A stretch of DNA of 64,000 nt from positions 1,860,001 through 1,924,000 of the forward strand of contig NZ_AP025183.1 of assembly GCF_020885975.1 (NCBI RefSeq), in the 5' to 3' direction. This document shows, piece by piece, positions 16,739-25,229 of the stretch. The position numbers and the translations under genes were made by a program. Below the pieces are notes generated by a model, which saw only the letters and a program-made list of their open reading frames with translations, had not been told where the DNA came from and did not search any database. Position 1 is the first letter of the stretch; each line of letters opens with the position of its first letter. This DNA comes from Flavobacterium ammonificans (GTDB lineage Bacteria; Bacteroidota; Bacteroidia; Flavobacteriales; Flavobacteriaceae).

Positions 16739-18886
16739 CTAGTTTATTTCACCACCTTCTAATTGGTTCTTATAATAATTATACGTCTCTAATTGAGCTC
16801 TAAAAATAGGCTTGTTGCCTCTTTGTCGGTATTTGTTATCTAAAAGATGTGAATGCAATCTAGCTTTTACATTACCCTGCCAACCTAAGTCAAAATTATC
16901 AATTAACTCTCTTTTAATATCTTCATCATAAATAGGACAAGTTACTTCTACACGACCATCTAAATTACGAGTCATCATATCCGCTGAGGAAATAAACACC
17001 TCAGGATCTCCTGCGTTACCAAATATATAAATACGAGAATGTTCTAAATAATTATCTACGATACTTATAGCTTCTATATTCTCACTCAGTCCGGGTATAC
17101 CTGGAATTAAAGAGCAAATACCTCTAACTTCTAATTTAATATTTACACCTGCATTACTTGCTTCGTATAATTTATCAATCATTTCAATGTCAGATAAACT
17201 GTTCATTTTCAACTTCATGTAAGTTGTATTACCTTCTTTTGCATGAGCAATCTCTCTATTTATAAGCTTATTAAACTTATTTCTAGTGAAATGAGGCGAA
17301 GTAATAATATGCTGGTAATTGTAAATGCGATAGTTGATTTCAAAAAATTCAAAAACTTTAGATACATCTTTAAGTATTTTTTGATGTGCCGTAAATAAAG
17401 TCACATCGGTATATACTTTTGCAGTAGATTCATTAAAGTTTCCTGTAGAAATTATACCGTATCGGTGAATTTTAGATCCTTCCAATCTTTCGATAACACA
17501 TATTTTACTGTGTACTTTTAATCCTTTTACACCAAAAATAAGTTCAATTCCCTCCATCTGCATTTGTTCAGAATAAAAAATATTACTGGCTTCGTCAAAT
17601 CGCGCTTGCAATTCAATTTGGACAGTTACTTTTTTTCCGTTTTTAGCAGCGTTAATTAACGAACTGATAATTTGAGAGTTTTTTGCTAATCGGTATAACG
17701 TAATTTTAATTGTAGTTACCGCAGGATCCAATGCCGCTTCTCTTAAAAACTTAATCACATACGAATAGGATTGATAAGGAGCACTAACCATATAATCCTT
17801 AACTGCAATTTTCTTCATTATATTTTCATCCAAACTCAATCCTGGTATAGGCAAAGGCGGGTTTGTTTTGTATAATAAATCAAATCTTCCAAGGTTTGGA
17901 AAATCCATATAATCCCTTCTGTTATGGTATTTACCACCGGGAATGATACTATCAGTAGCATCGATTTTCATATTCGTCAGGAAGAAATCAAGTGTGTCTT
18001 TATCAATATTCTGATCGTAAATAAAACGAACCGGCTCTCCAATCCTTCTATCTTTTACACTTGATGCTATTTTTTCTAACATACTTTTACTCAAGTCACT
18101 ATCAATATCCAACTGAGCATCTCTTGTAATTTTAATCATATGAGCGTCAACGCTTTCATAATCAAAAATATCAAAGATTTTGTTTAAATTTAAACGGATA
18201 ACATCATCAAGCATAATCACGAATTGTTTTTCACCTTCAGGAGGTAAAACCACAAAACGATTGATTGTTTTTGGAATTTCGATTACTGCATAGAGAACTT
18301 CTTTCTTGCTTTTTTTGTTGGTTTCTTTAGCATTTCTTTTCAATAATGAACGAAAATTGAACGAACGCTCTTCAATTTCTTTTGAAAATCCGTTAATTAC
18401 TAATTTGACTGCCAAATAGCCCGAAGTATCCTTTAATACCGGAAAATGATCTAAATCATTTAAGATAATGGTAACCAACTCAGGACTTACTTTTTGTACA
18501 AAAAAATCTTTTAGGTACAATTCTTGGTCTGGAGTTACATCATTTTCATCAATAGTGAATATATTTTCTTTCTCTAAGCGAGCTTCAATATCACTTAATA
18601 TGGCTAAGCTTTCCGCTTGTTGATCAATTACGATTTCTGTTATATCATGCAATAACTGACTTGATGAAATTCCGTTAAAGTATTTCTCACCTGAAATTCC
18701 ATTCAAAGTTAACCTACGAATTGCAGCAAAACGAACTCTAAAAAACTCATCTAAGTTATTGGAGAAAATTCCAAGAAAACGCATTCTGTCTAATAATGGG
18801 ACCGTTACGTCACCCGCTTCTTGTAAAACTCGGGCATTAAAGGCTAACCAACTTTTTTCTCTATCAATATATCTTTGTTGCAACAC
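16739..18886 (-). CDS. ppk1: Polyphosphate kinase 1
   Basis: Makes long-chain polyphosphate from ATP in a reversible reaction. The 715 residues match family length and order: N-terminal domain RYIDREKSWLAFNARVLQEA, head domain to about 320, and two phospholipase D-like C-terminal domains. The autophosphorylated His is H459 in GLKVHSKICVIE, and the second active-site His is H616 in YLEHSRIYIFGN. STGNFNESTAKVYTD (481-495) and MTRNLDGRVEV are also conserved. It sits between sixA (4 bases upstream) and ppx (43 bases downstream), forming a polyphosphate synthesis and breakdown operon. Confidence 0.96.
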   Translation of the reverse strand: MLQQRYIDREKSWLAFNARVLQEAGDVTVPLLDRMRFLGIFSNNLDEFFRVRFAAIRRLTLNGISGEKYFNGISSSQLLHDITEIVIDQQAESLAILSDIEARLEKENIFTIDENDVTPDQELYLKDFFVQKVSPELVTIILNDLDHFPVLKDTSGYLAVKLVINGFSKEIEERSFNFRSLLKRNAKETNKKSKKEVLYAVIEIPKTINRFVVLPPEGEKQFVIMLDDVIRLNLNKIFDIFDYESVDAHMIKITRDAQLDIDSDLSKSMLEKIASSVKDRRIGEPVRFIYDQNIDKDTLDFFLTNMKIDATDSIIPGGKYHNRRDYMDFPNLGRFDLLYKTNPPLPIPGLSLDENIMKKIAVKDYMVSAPYQSYSYVIKFLREAALDPAVTTIKITLYRLAKNSQIISSLINAAKNGKKVTVQIELQARFDEASNIFYSEQMQMEGIELIFGVKGLKVHSKICVIERLEGSKIHRYGIISTGNFNESTAKVYTDVTLFTAHQKILKDVSKVFEFFEINYRIYNYQHIITSPHFTRNKFNKLINREIAHAKEGNTTYMKLKMNSLSDIEMIDKLYEASNAGVNIKLEVRGICSLIPGIPGLSENIEAISIVDNYLEHSRIYIFGNAGDPEVFISSADMMTRNLDGRVEVTCPIYDEDIKRELIDNFDLGWQGNVKARLHSHLLDNKYRQRGNKPIFRAQLETYNYYKNQLEGGEIN

Positions 18887-18890
18887 TTAA

Positions 18891-19376
18891 TTATTTTAAA
18901 TCTTTTGGAAAAATAGTTTTTAAGACCCTACCATTTTTAATGTTACTCCATTGATCATCGTCGAATTGAATTGAAACAAAACCGGAGGTTGGAACATTAG
19001 GCAGGATGCAATCTCCAAATTTATTAACAAAATTTGTAATAGCCTCATTATGGCCGAAAAGAATAACAGTTTCATAAAGATTATTACACGATTTAATCAC
19101 TTTTTCGAGTTGAAATTCATCAAAAGTGTATAAATCCTCTTTGTAAATTATATTCTCTATGGGGAATGAAATGTTTTGTGCAAAAATTAAGGCAGTATCA
19201 GCGGCCCTTTTTGCAATACTACTCCAAAGTAAAAAAGTTTTGGGAATGTAATTAGAAATAGTAGAAGAAACCAGATGCGCATCTACAATTCCTCGATGTA
19301 AAAGTGGGCGGTCAACATCTTGAAGCGGCGCTTCCCAACTTGATTTTGCGTGTCGAACTAAGATTAAATTTTTCAT
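18891..19376 (-). CDS. sixA: SixA-type histidine phosphatase
   Basis: A 161-residue histidine phosphatase (phosphoglycerate mutase-like fold). The catalytic RHG-type motif is LVRHAKSSWE at residues 6-15, and the second conserved His is in ILFGHNEAI (about 108-116). In E. coli SixA removes phosphate from histidines of phosphorelay proteins. Here it is the first gene of an operon with ppk1 and ppx, 4 bases before ppk1. PPK1 itself works through a phosphohistidine, so the pairing is suggestive, but the true substrate cannot be read from sequence. A 167-base gap with no visible feature precedes it. Confidence 0.88.
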   Translation of the reverse strand: MKNLILVRHAKSSWEAPLQDVDRPLLHRGIVDAHLVSSTISNYIPKTFLLWSSIAKRAADTALIFAQNISFPIENIIYKEDLYTFDEFQLEKVIKSCNNLYETVILFGHNEAITNFVNKFGDCILPNVPTSGFVSIQFDDDQWSNIKNGRVLKTIFPKDLK

Positions 19377-19543
19377 AATATTATGGGGGATTATTAGTTA
19401 AAAATTAATGTACACATCAACTACATCTTCAACCCCTAATTTACGAAAGAATAAAATACAAATTACAAATGGATGAAAAATTTCTTTTCAATAACTCTTT
19501 GAACCATATCGGAAATCTAAATAAAATAGCAAACTATTCAATA

Positions 19544-20188
19544 TCAAGGTGACAAACGGTCAATTTTCCATGAAAAATCAGACTGCGCTTGATAACGAAT
19601 TCGATCGTGAAGTCGGTTAGGTCTTCCCTGCCAAAACTCCACTTCGAGAGGTGTAACTAAAAATCCTCCCCAGTGTTCGGGTCTTGGAATAACCATACCT
19701 TCAAAATTGGATTCTAATTGTTTTAAGTTTTCTTCTAAGTATTCTCTTGATGGAACCACTTCTGACTGATTAGAAACTATTGCTCCTAATTTACTTCCGT
19801 CTGGCCTTGAAGCAAAATAATTGTCAGAAATCGCTTCGGCAGTTTTTTGAGCAATACCTTTAATAATCACTTGTCGTTCCATACTATGCCAAAAGAATGA
19901 CAAACAAACATTAGGATTCGCTATGATTGCCTTTCCTTTTTCGGAATTATAATTGGTATAAAAAATAAATCCTTCTTCGTTAAACTTCTTTAGTAAAACC
20001 ACTCTTGATTTTGGAAATCCATCCAAACCAATAGTTGCAACCGTCATGGCATTGACTTCTTCGCTACCGCCAAAATCTTCTACTTCATGAAACCATCTAT
20101 TGAACAAGTTAATAGGGTCTTCAGGAATTGAAGTTTCTAATAATTCACTTTTATCGTAGGTTTTTCTGTAATCGCTTAAATCTTTCAT
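19544..20188 (-). CDS. pdxH: Pyridoxamine 5'-phosphate oxidase
   Basis: FMN-dependent oxidase that converts pyridoxine or pyridoxamine phosphate to pyridoxal phosphate. With the start at 20188 (MKDLSDYRKTYDK) it has 214 residues, close to other PdxH proteins. FMN-binding blocks are SRVVLLKKFNEEGFIFYTNYNSEKGK and VCLSFFWHSMERQVIIKG; the C-terminal signature is EVEFWQGRPNRLHDRIRY. The frame is open to 20212, but that start would overlap the rnz stop and adds an untypical MNCKTKLV. It is the last gene of the pyrR-to-pdxH run, 13 bases after rnz. Confidence 0.95.
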   Translation of the reverse strand: MKDLSDYRKTYDKSELLETSIPEDPINLFNRWFHEVEDFGGSEEVNAMTVATIGLDGFPKSRVVLLKKFNEEGFIFYTNYNSEKGKAIIANPNVCLSFFWHSMERQVIIKGIAQKTAEAISDNYFASRPDGSKLGAIVSNQSEVVPSREYLEENLKQLESNFEGMVIPRPEHWGGFLVTPLEVEFWQGRPNRLHDRIRYQAQSDFSWKIDRLSP

Positions 20189-20201
20189 GACTAGTTTTGT
20201 T

Positions 20202-21107
20202 TTACAATTCAAATGTTATTCCGTCTTCTGCTAATGCTACTTCTGAAAAAATAGTTGCTGCTTCTTCCTTAAACAAGCTTATGCTTTCGTAACGGGTTGA
20301 ATAATGCCCTAAAATTAATTGTTTTACATTGGCTTTCAAAGCAATTCGAGCCGCTTCTTTTGCAGTAGAATGCAAGGTCTTTTGAGCTAAACCTTCTTCT
20401 GATTCCAAAAAAGTCGATTCGTGATACAAAACATCTACATTATCGATAATTGGAAGAATTGCTTCGTGATAGACAGTGTCTGAGCAAAAAGCATAACTTT
20501 TAGGCTCGATTGGGTCAAAAGTCAATTCTGAATTGGGTATAGTTCTACCGTCTTCTAGAGCAATGTCTTTCCCGTTTTTAATTTTTTGATAATAACAGCT
20601 CTCTATTTCATAATTCAGCACCGCATCCATATTCAACTTGCGTTCACCTACTTTTTCTTGGAATAAAAAACCATTAGTATACACACGATGTTTCAAAGGT
20701 ATGGTTGTAACCACCACTTTTTCATCTTCAAAAATTGTCTCGCTTTCCTCCGATTCCAATTCATGAAAATACAAACCGTAATTCGTCCACGAATTAGACA
20801 ACCGCAATTGCAACAGAATGATTTCTTTGATTCCTTTTGGACCATAAATATGTAAATCCGTTGTTCTTCCTAACAAACTAAAAGTAGAAATCAGTCCTAT
20901 CAAACCATAAAAATGGTCGCCATGCAAATGGGAAATAAAAACTTGATTGATTTTAGAAAACTTAATCTTGTTCTTTCTAAGCTGCACCTGAGTACCTTCT
21001 CCACAATCAATTAAAAACATTCTGTTCTTAATCTCTAATAACTGAGAAGTTGGATTTGTAATCGTTCGAGGTGTAGCGGCATAGCAGCCTAAAATGGTTA
21101 GTTTCAT
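20202..21107 (-). CDS. rnz: Ribonuclease Z
   Basis: Endonuclease that makes the 3' end of tRNAs lacking an encoded CCA. The 301 residues carry the metallo-beta-lactamase zinc motif HLHGDHFYGL (HxHxDH, about residues 60-69), further zinc ligands in CSDTVYHE and LILGHYSTRY, and the exosite-flanking region expected for the short RNase Z form. The start MKLTILGCYAATPRT is typical. It lies 22 bases after a small membrane protein and 13 before pdxH. RNase P RNA is also in this window, but 7 kb away and not linked. Confidence 0.95.
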   Translation of the reverse strand: MKLTILGCYAATPRTITNPTSQLLEIKNRMFLIDCGEGTQVQLRKNKIKFSKINQVFISHLHGDHFYGLIGLISTFSLLGRTTDLHIYGPKGIKEIILLQLRLSNSWTNYGLYFHELESEESETIFEDEKVVVTTIPLKHRVYTNGFLFQEKVGERKLNMDAVLNYEIESCYYQKIKNGKDIALEDGRTIPNSELTFDPIEPKSYAFCSDTVYHEAILPIIDNVDVLYHESTFLESEEGLAQKTLHSTAKEAARIALKANVKQLILGHYSTRYESISLFKEEAATIFSEVALAEDGITFEL

Positions 21108-21129
21108 GTATTTAATTTCTTATCCGAAA

Positions 21130-21333
21130 TTAATCTTTTTTTGAATTGGATTTAGCACCTAATCTATTGATTTTAATTGCAAAAAATCCAACACACACAG
21201 CATAGATAATTAGGCTTATAAAATCAAAATTTCCCGTTTTAATACCGTGAATTATATCTCTTGCAAAAAGAAATGTGAGCAAAAATAGCGCTATTGTGTA
21301 GAGATATATTATAGTTTTGATGTTTACTTTCAT
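21130..21333 (-). CDS. Small two-helix membrane protein of unknown function
   Basis: A 67-residue protein with two hydrophobic helices (TIIYLYTIALFLLTFLFARDI and FDFISLIIYAVCVGFFAIKI) and a basic C terminus (NRLGAKSNSKKD). I do not recognise a family. It is supported as a gene by tight packing: 2 bases after the STAS-like gene and 22 bases before rnz on the same strand, with a plain ATG. Confidence 0.6.
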   Translation of the reverse strand: MKVNIKTIIYLYTIALFLLTFLFARDIIHGIKTGNFDFISLIIYAVCVGFFAIKINRLGAKSNSKKD

Positions 21334-21335
21334 AC

Positions 21336-21668
21336 TTAGAAACCTAAATCACGTTCAATTTCTTCCATTTCGATAATATCATGTGCTTCCAAATTAGAAG
21401 GCACTACAGATAATTGAGCAGGAACAGCATTAAAATCAATACCTTCTGCCACTACCACAAATGATTTTTTTACTTTTTTATGTTGTTTAGCTAAAGGTAG
21501 TAACAATTTTAAATCTGCAAGAGTAACAGATGGATTATGAGATAAATCGATGATTACATTATGTGTATCAAATGCTGTATTAGATTGTGACACTTTATCT
21601 AAAAATGAAGCGAAATCTCCTTGGGTATCTTTGATTGTTATGGTATGTCCTTTTTGATCTACTTTCAT
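21336..21668 (-). CDS. Small STAS-like conserved protein upstream of rnz
   Basis: A 110-residue soluble protein. The pattern of a beta strand (VIIDLSHNPSVTLADLKLLLPLAKQHKKVKKSFVVVAEG read in parts) with an alternating alpha/beta layout resembles anti-sigma-factor antagonist (STAS) domains, although the phospho-acceptor Ser/Thr position is not clear. I recall similar proteins next to rnz in Flavobacteriia, sometimes carrying the label ribonuclease Z by neighbourhood; it has no metal-binding motif and is not a nuclease by sequence. It lies between pyrB (63 bases) and the small membrane protein (2 bases). Confidence 0.7.
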   Translation of the reverse strand: MKVDQKGHTITIKDTQGDFASFLDKVSQSNTAFDTHNVIIDLSHNPSVTLADLKLLLPLAKQHKKVKKSFVVVAEGIDFNAVPAQLSVVPSNLEAHDIIEMEEIERDLGF

Positions 21669-21731
21669 AAATGGGGAATTAAAACTAAAACAGTTTATTA
21701 AAATATAATTGCCAAGTTTATTTCAAATAAA

Positions 21732-22658
21732 CTATTGAATTTTTGAAGCCAAAAGATAGATAACCGCCATTCGTATCGCTACACCGTTCTCGACTTGGTC
21801 TAAAATAACCGATTGTTGAGAATCGGCAACATCGCTCGTAATTTCGACACCACGATTAATTGGTCCGGGATGCATAATTACAATTTCTTTATTTAAGGAA
21901 TCTAATAGATTTTTATCCACTCCATATTGTTGTGCATATTCTCTAGTTGAAGGAAAGTAATTAACGTCCATACGTTCATTTTGAACTCGTAACATATTAG
22001 CTACATCGCACCATTCTAATGCTTTACGTAGATTTGGCTCAACTTTAACTCCAAGTGATTCGATATGTTTTGGAATCAAAGTTTTAGGCCCGCAAACCTT
22101 TACTTCGGCACCTTGCATTTGCAGGGCGTAGATATTAGACAAGGCGACACGAGAGTGTAAAATATCCCCCACAATCACTACTTTTTTTCCTGCTACATCA
22201 CCTAATTTTTCGCGAATGGAATAACTATCTAATAAAGCTTGTGTAGGGTGTTCGTGTGCTCCATCTCCTGCGTTAACTATACTTGCTTTTACGTTTTTAG
22301 ATAAGAAATAAGCCGCACCTGGATTAGCATGGCGCATGACTACCATATCTACTTTCATTGAAAGGATATTATTTACAGTATCGATCAGCGTTTCCCCTTT
22401 CTTAACAGAAGACTGTGCTGCAGAAAAACTAATCACATCGGCCGACAATCGTTTTTGGGCTAATTCAAAGGAAAGTTTGGTTCGGGTACTGTTTTCAAAA
22501 AAGATATTGGCAATGGTAATGTCTCGTAAAGAAGGAACTTTTTTAATCGGTCGATTGATAACTTCCTTAAAATGATCAGCAGTTTCAAATATTAAGTCAA
22601 TATCATTTTTGTTAATGTATTTAATTCCTAATAAATGATTTACGCTTAATTCTTTCAT
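21732..22658 (-). CDS. pyrB: Aspartate carbamoyltransferase catalytic chain
   Basis: Joins carbamoyl phosphate and aspartate in the first committed step of pyrimidine synthesis. Carbamoyl-phosphate binding is by FFENSTRTKLSFE (STRT at 57-60) and HPTQALLDSYS; aspartate binding by HPGPINRGVEI near the end. The length of 308 is normal. No pyrI regulatory chain is nearby, so allosteric control of the E. coli type is not expected from this locus. It lies 41 bases after pyrR on the same strand. Confidence 0.96.
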   Translation of the reverse strand: MKELSVNHLLGIKYINKNDIDLIFETADHFKEVINRPIKKVPSLRDITIANIFFENSTRTKLSFELAQKRLSADVISFSAAQSSVKKGETLIDTVNNILSMKVDMVVMRHANPGAAYFLSKNVKASIVNAGDGAHEHPTQALLDSYSIREKLGDVAGKKVVIVGDILHSRVALSNIYALQMQGAEVKVCGPKTLIPKHIESLGVKVEPNLRKALEWCDVANMLRVQNERMDVNYFPSTREYAQQYGVDKNLLDSLNKEIVIMHPGPINRGVEITSDVADSQQSVILDQVENGVAIRMAVIYLLASKIQ

Positions 22659-22699
22659 TTTTCTTTACAATTATAATTTTATAAGGATTGACTTTCTAT

Positions 22700-23239
22700 T
22701 TAATTGGTTATTAAATATACGCCGTCTTGTCCATCATTTTCTTTCCAACACACCTTTACTTTTTCGTTATTGATGGCATCTACCTGTCTTCCTCTGTAAT
22801 CGGGTTGAATGGGCAAATTGCGACTAAATCGTCTGTCAATCAAGACCAATAATTCAATCTCAGAAGGTCTTCCAAAGGACTGAATAGCTGTTAAAGCTGA
22901 ACGAATACTTCGCCCTGTAAACAAGACGTCGTCAATAAAAATGACTTTTTTGTTTTCTACAATAAAATTGATGTTGGTTTTATTCGCTTCTAAAGGTTTT
23001 TCAGTTCTTCTAAAATCATCTCTGAAAAAAGTAATGTCCAAATAACCTAAAGTAATATCTAAAGTTTGGTATTCTGTTTCTAAAATTTCTTTTAAACGCT
23101 CTGCTAAAAAAACCCCTCTAGGTTGTATTCCAACTAAAATTGTATCCGAGAAATCTAAGTGTTTTTCAACCAATTGACAAGCCAAACGATGTAGTATGAT
23201 AGTAACTTCTTTTGCAGTAAGTAATACTTTTTGACTCAT
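22700..23239 (-). CDS. pyrR: PyrR, bifunctional pyr regulator/uracil phosphoribosyltransferase
   Basis: Phosphoribosyltransferase of 179 residues. The PRPP loop is VIFIDDVLFTGRSIRSALTAI (about 99-119), with VGIQPRGVFLAERL as the pyrophosphate loop, both typical for PyrR. In Bacillus PyrR also binds pyr mRNA and promotes attenuation. Here I see no attenuator: TATATTTG at 23270-23263 predicts a start near 23260, leaving a leader of about 20 bases, and the pyrR-pyrB gap is 41 bases without a hairpin. The enzyme may therefore act only in uracil salvage, or regulate elsewhere. Confidence 0.93.
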   Translation of the reverse strand: MSQKVLLTAKEVTIILHRLACQLVEKHLDFSDTILVGIQPRGVFLAERLKEILETEYQTLDITLGYLDITFFRDDFRRTEKPLEANKTNINFIVENKKVIFIDDVLFTGRSIRSALTAIQSFGRPSEIELLVLIDRRFSRNLPIQPDYRGRQVDAINNEKVKVCWKENDGQDGVYLITN

Positions 23240-23307
23240 GGTAAAGTGTTATGTTTGGTTTGCAAATATACAAATTCTGTTTAATGATTGATAATTAAAA
23301 ATTACAG

Positions 23308-23338
23308 AAAAAAAGCCTTGAAAAATCAAGGCTTTTTA
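23308..23338 (-). terminator. Intrinsic terminator after the ABC-F gene
   Basis: A 12-bp inverted repeat (AAAAAGCCTTGA / TCAAGGCTTTTT) lies 12 bases past the ABC-F stop, with a T run on the minus strand. It is upstream of the pyrR promoter, so it is not a pyr attenuator. Confidence 0.85.
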
Positions 23339-23349
23339 AATAGTAAAAA

Positions 23350-24966
23350 TTAAGAATACATTTTAGTTCTTAATTCCTGAACTTTTTCATCATCTAAATA
23401 ATCGTCAAAAGTCATATAGCGATCAATGGCGCCATTTGGAGTTAATTCCACTACTCTATTACCCACTGTTTGTGCAAATTCGTGGTCATGAGTTGTGAAT
23501 ATAACCGATCCTTTAAAGTTTTTTAACGAATTATTAAATGCTGTAATCGACTCCAAATCCAAGTGATTCGTAGGCTCATCTAACATTAAAATATTAGCAC
23601 GTTCCATCATCATACGAGACAACATACAACGTACTTTTTCTCCTCCTGATAATACGCGACTAGTTTTTAAAGCTTCTTCTCCTGAGAAAATCATTTTACC
23701 AAGGAAACCTCTAATATACACTTCATCTCTTTCTTCTTCTGTTTTTGCCCATTGACGTAACCAATCTACTAAAGTCAAATCGTTCTCAAAATACGAATGG
23801 TTTTCAGCTGGTAAATAGGCTTGATTGGTAGTAATTCCCCAATCAAATGTTCCTGAATCGGCATTCTGATTGCCATTCAAAATTTCGTAAAATGCAGTCG
23901 TAGCACGTGAATCTTTTGAGAAAAGAACAATTTTATCGCCTTTTGCCATATTCAAGTCCACACCTTTGAACAAGGTTTCTCCATCTATAGAAGCACTTAA
24001 ATTTTCAACATTCAGAATTTGGTCACCCGCTTCTCTATCTTGGTCAAAAATAATTGCTGGGTAACGACGGCTTGAGGGTTTAATTTCTGAAATATTCAAT
24101 TTAGAAATCATCTTTTTACGAGATGTAGCTTGTTTAGATTTGGCTACATTCGCAGAAAAACGACGAATAAATTCTTCCAATTCTTGTTTCTTCTCTTCCG
24201 CTTTTTTGTTTTGTTGAGCACGTTGTTTAGCTGCTAACTGACTTGATTCATACCAAAAAGTGTAGTTTCCTGAATAATGATTAATTTTTCCAAAATCAAT
24301 ATCCGAAATATGAGTACATACAGCATCTAAAAAGTGACGGTCGTGAGATACTACAATTACTGTATTATCATAATTAGCTAGAAAGTTCTCTAACCAAGCG
24401 ATAGTTTCAAAATCCAAATCATTGGTAGGCTCGTCCATAATAAGTAAATCTGGATTTCCAAAAAGAGCTTGTGCCAAAAGCACACGAACTTTAATCTTCC
24501 CTTCCAAATCCCCCATCATTGTATAGTGGTTGTCCTCTGTAATACCTAAATTAGACAACATTGACGCGGCATCAGAATCGGCATTCCAACCATTCATTTC
24601 TTCAAACTGTACTTGTAACTCACCAATTCTGTCGGCGTTTTTATCATTGTAATCTAAATACAACTCATCCATTTCTTTTTTAACGGCATACAAAATTTTG
24701 TTACCCATCATTACCGTTTCTAGAACAGTAAAATCGTCAAACATGTTGTGATTTTGATTCAAAACCGACATTCGTTTTCCTGGTTCCAAGTGAATATGAC
24801 CTGAAGTAGGATCCATCTCACCCGAAATAATTTTTAAAAAAGTAGATTTTCCAGCACCATTGGCACCAATAACACCATAAATATTACCTTGAGTAAAAGT
24901 GGTATTGACCTCGTCAAATAAAATTCGTTTGCCAAACTGAACTGATAAATTATTAATTGATAACAT
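23350..24966 (-). CDS. ABC-F family ATPase, YbiT-like, with one degenerate ATP site
   Basis: A 538-residue soluble twin-ATPase that acts on ribosomes. The layout matches E. coli YbiT: NBD1 with Walker A GANGAGKST (34-42), a linker (about 240-300) rich in Lys/Arg, and NBD2 with signature LSGGEK (439-444). NBD2 has lost its Walker A (FSKDSRATTA at 349-358 instead of GxxGxGKST) and its Q-loop Gln (about 386, Ala), while the NBD1 signature is also replaced (MGDLEGK). These three losses fall in the same composite site, leaving one complete site. Both Walker B motifs (MDEPTN, LDEPTN) and switch His remain. The gene stands alone between its terminator and fucP. Confidence 0.9.
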   Translation of the reverse strand: MLSINNLSVQFGKRILFDEVNTTFTQGNIYGVIGANGAGKSTFLKIISGEMDPTSGHIHLEPGKRMSVLNQNHNMFDDFTVLETVMMGNKILYAVKKEMDELYLDYNDKNADRIGELQVQFEEMNGWNADSDAASMLSNLGITEDNHYTMMGDLEGKIKVRVLLAQALFGNPDLLIMDEPTNDLDFETIAWLENFLANYDNTVIVVSHDRHFLDAVCTHISDIDFGKINHYSGNYTFWYESSQLAAKQRAQQNKKAEEKKQELEEFIRRFSANVAKSKQATSRKKMISKLNISEIKPSSRRYPAIIFDQDREAGDQILNVENLSASIDGETLFKGVDLNMAKGDKIVLFSKDSRATTAFYEILNGNQNADSGTFDWGITTNQAYLPAENHSYFENDLTLVDWLRQWAKTEEERDEVYIRGFLGKMIFSGEEALKTSRVLSGGEKVRCMLSRMMMERANILMLDEPTNHLDLESITAFNNSLKNFKGSVIFTTHDHEFAQTVGNRVVELTPNGAIDRYMTFDDYLDDEKVQELRTKMYS

Positions 24967-25229
24967 GTCGTATATATTTTTTGCAAAAATAGCAAAAAAC
25001 TAAATAGCTTTTTTTTAAAATTGAATTCGGCTCTGATTTCGTTTTTGTAATGGAACGAAATAACATCTTGAACATATCATTAGAAAAAAATCAATGATTT
25101 ACATCAAAAACTATTTATTCTATAATTTTGAAAAGATTTATTATGAATTATTTTTTTTTGATTTTAGTATCAAATACTTTTACATTTCAAGCAATTAATT
25201 ATAACAAACTAAAAAAACCAAAAACTAAA

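Noticed and set aside
23308-23338. Hairpin considered as a pyr attenuator
   Set aside because: It sits after the ABC-F gene and upstream of the likely pyrR promoter, so it would not be in the pyrR mRNA.
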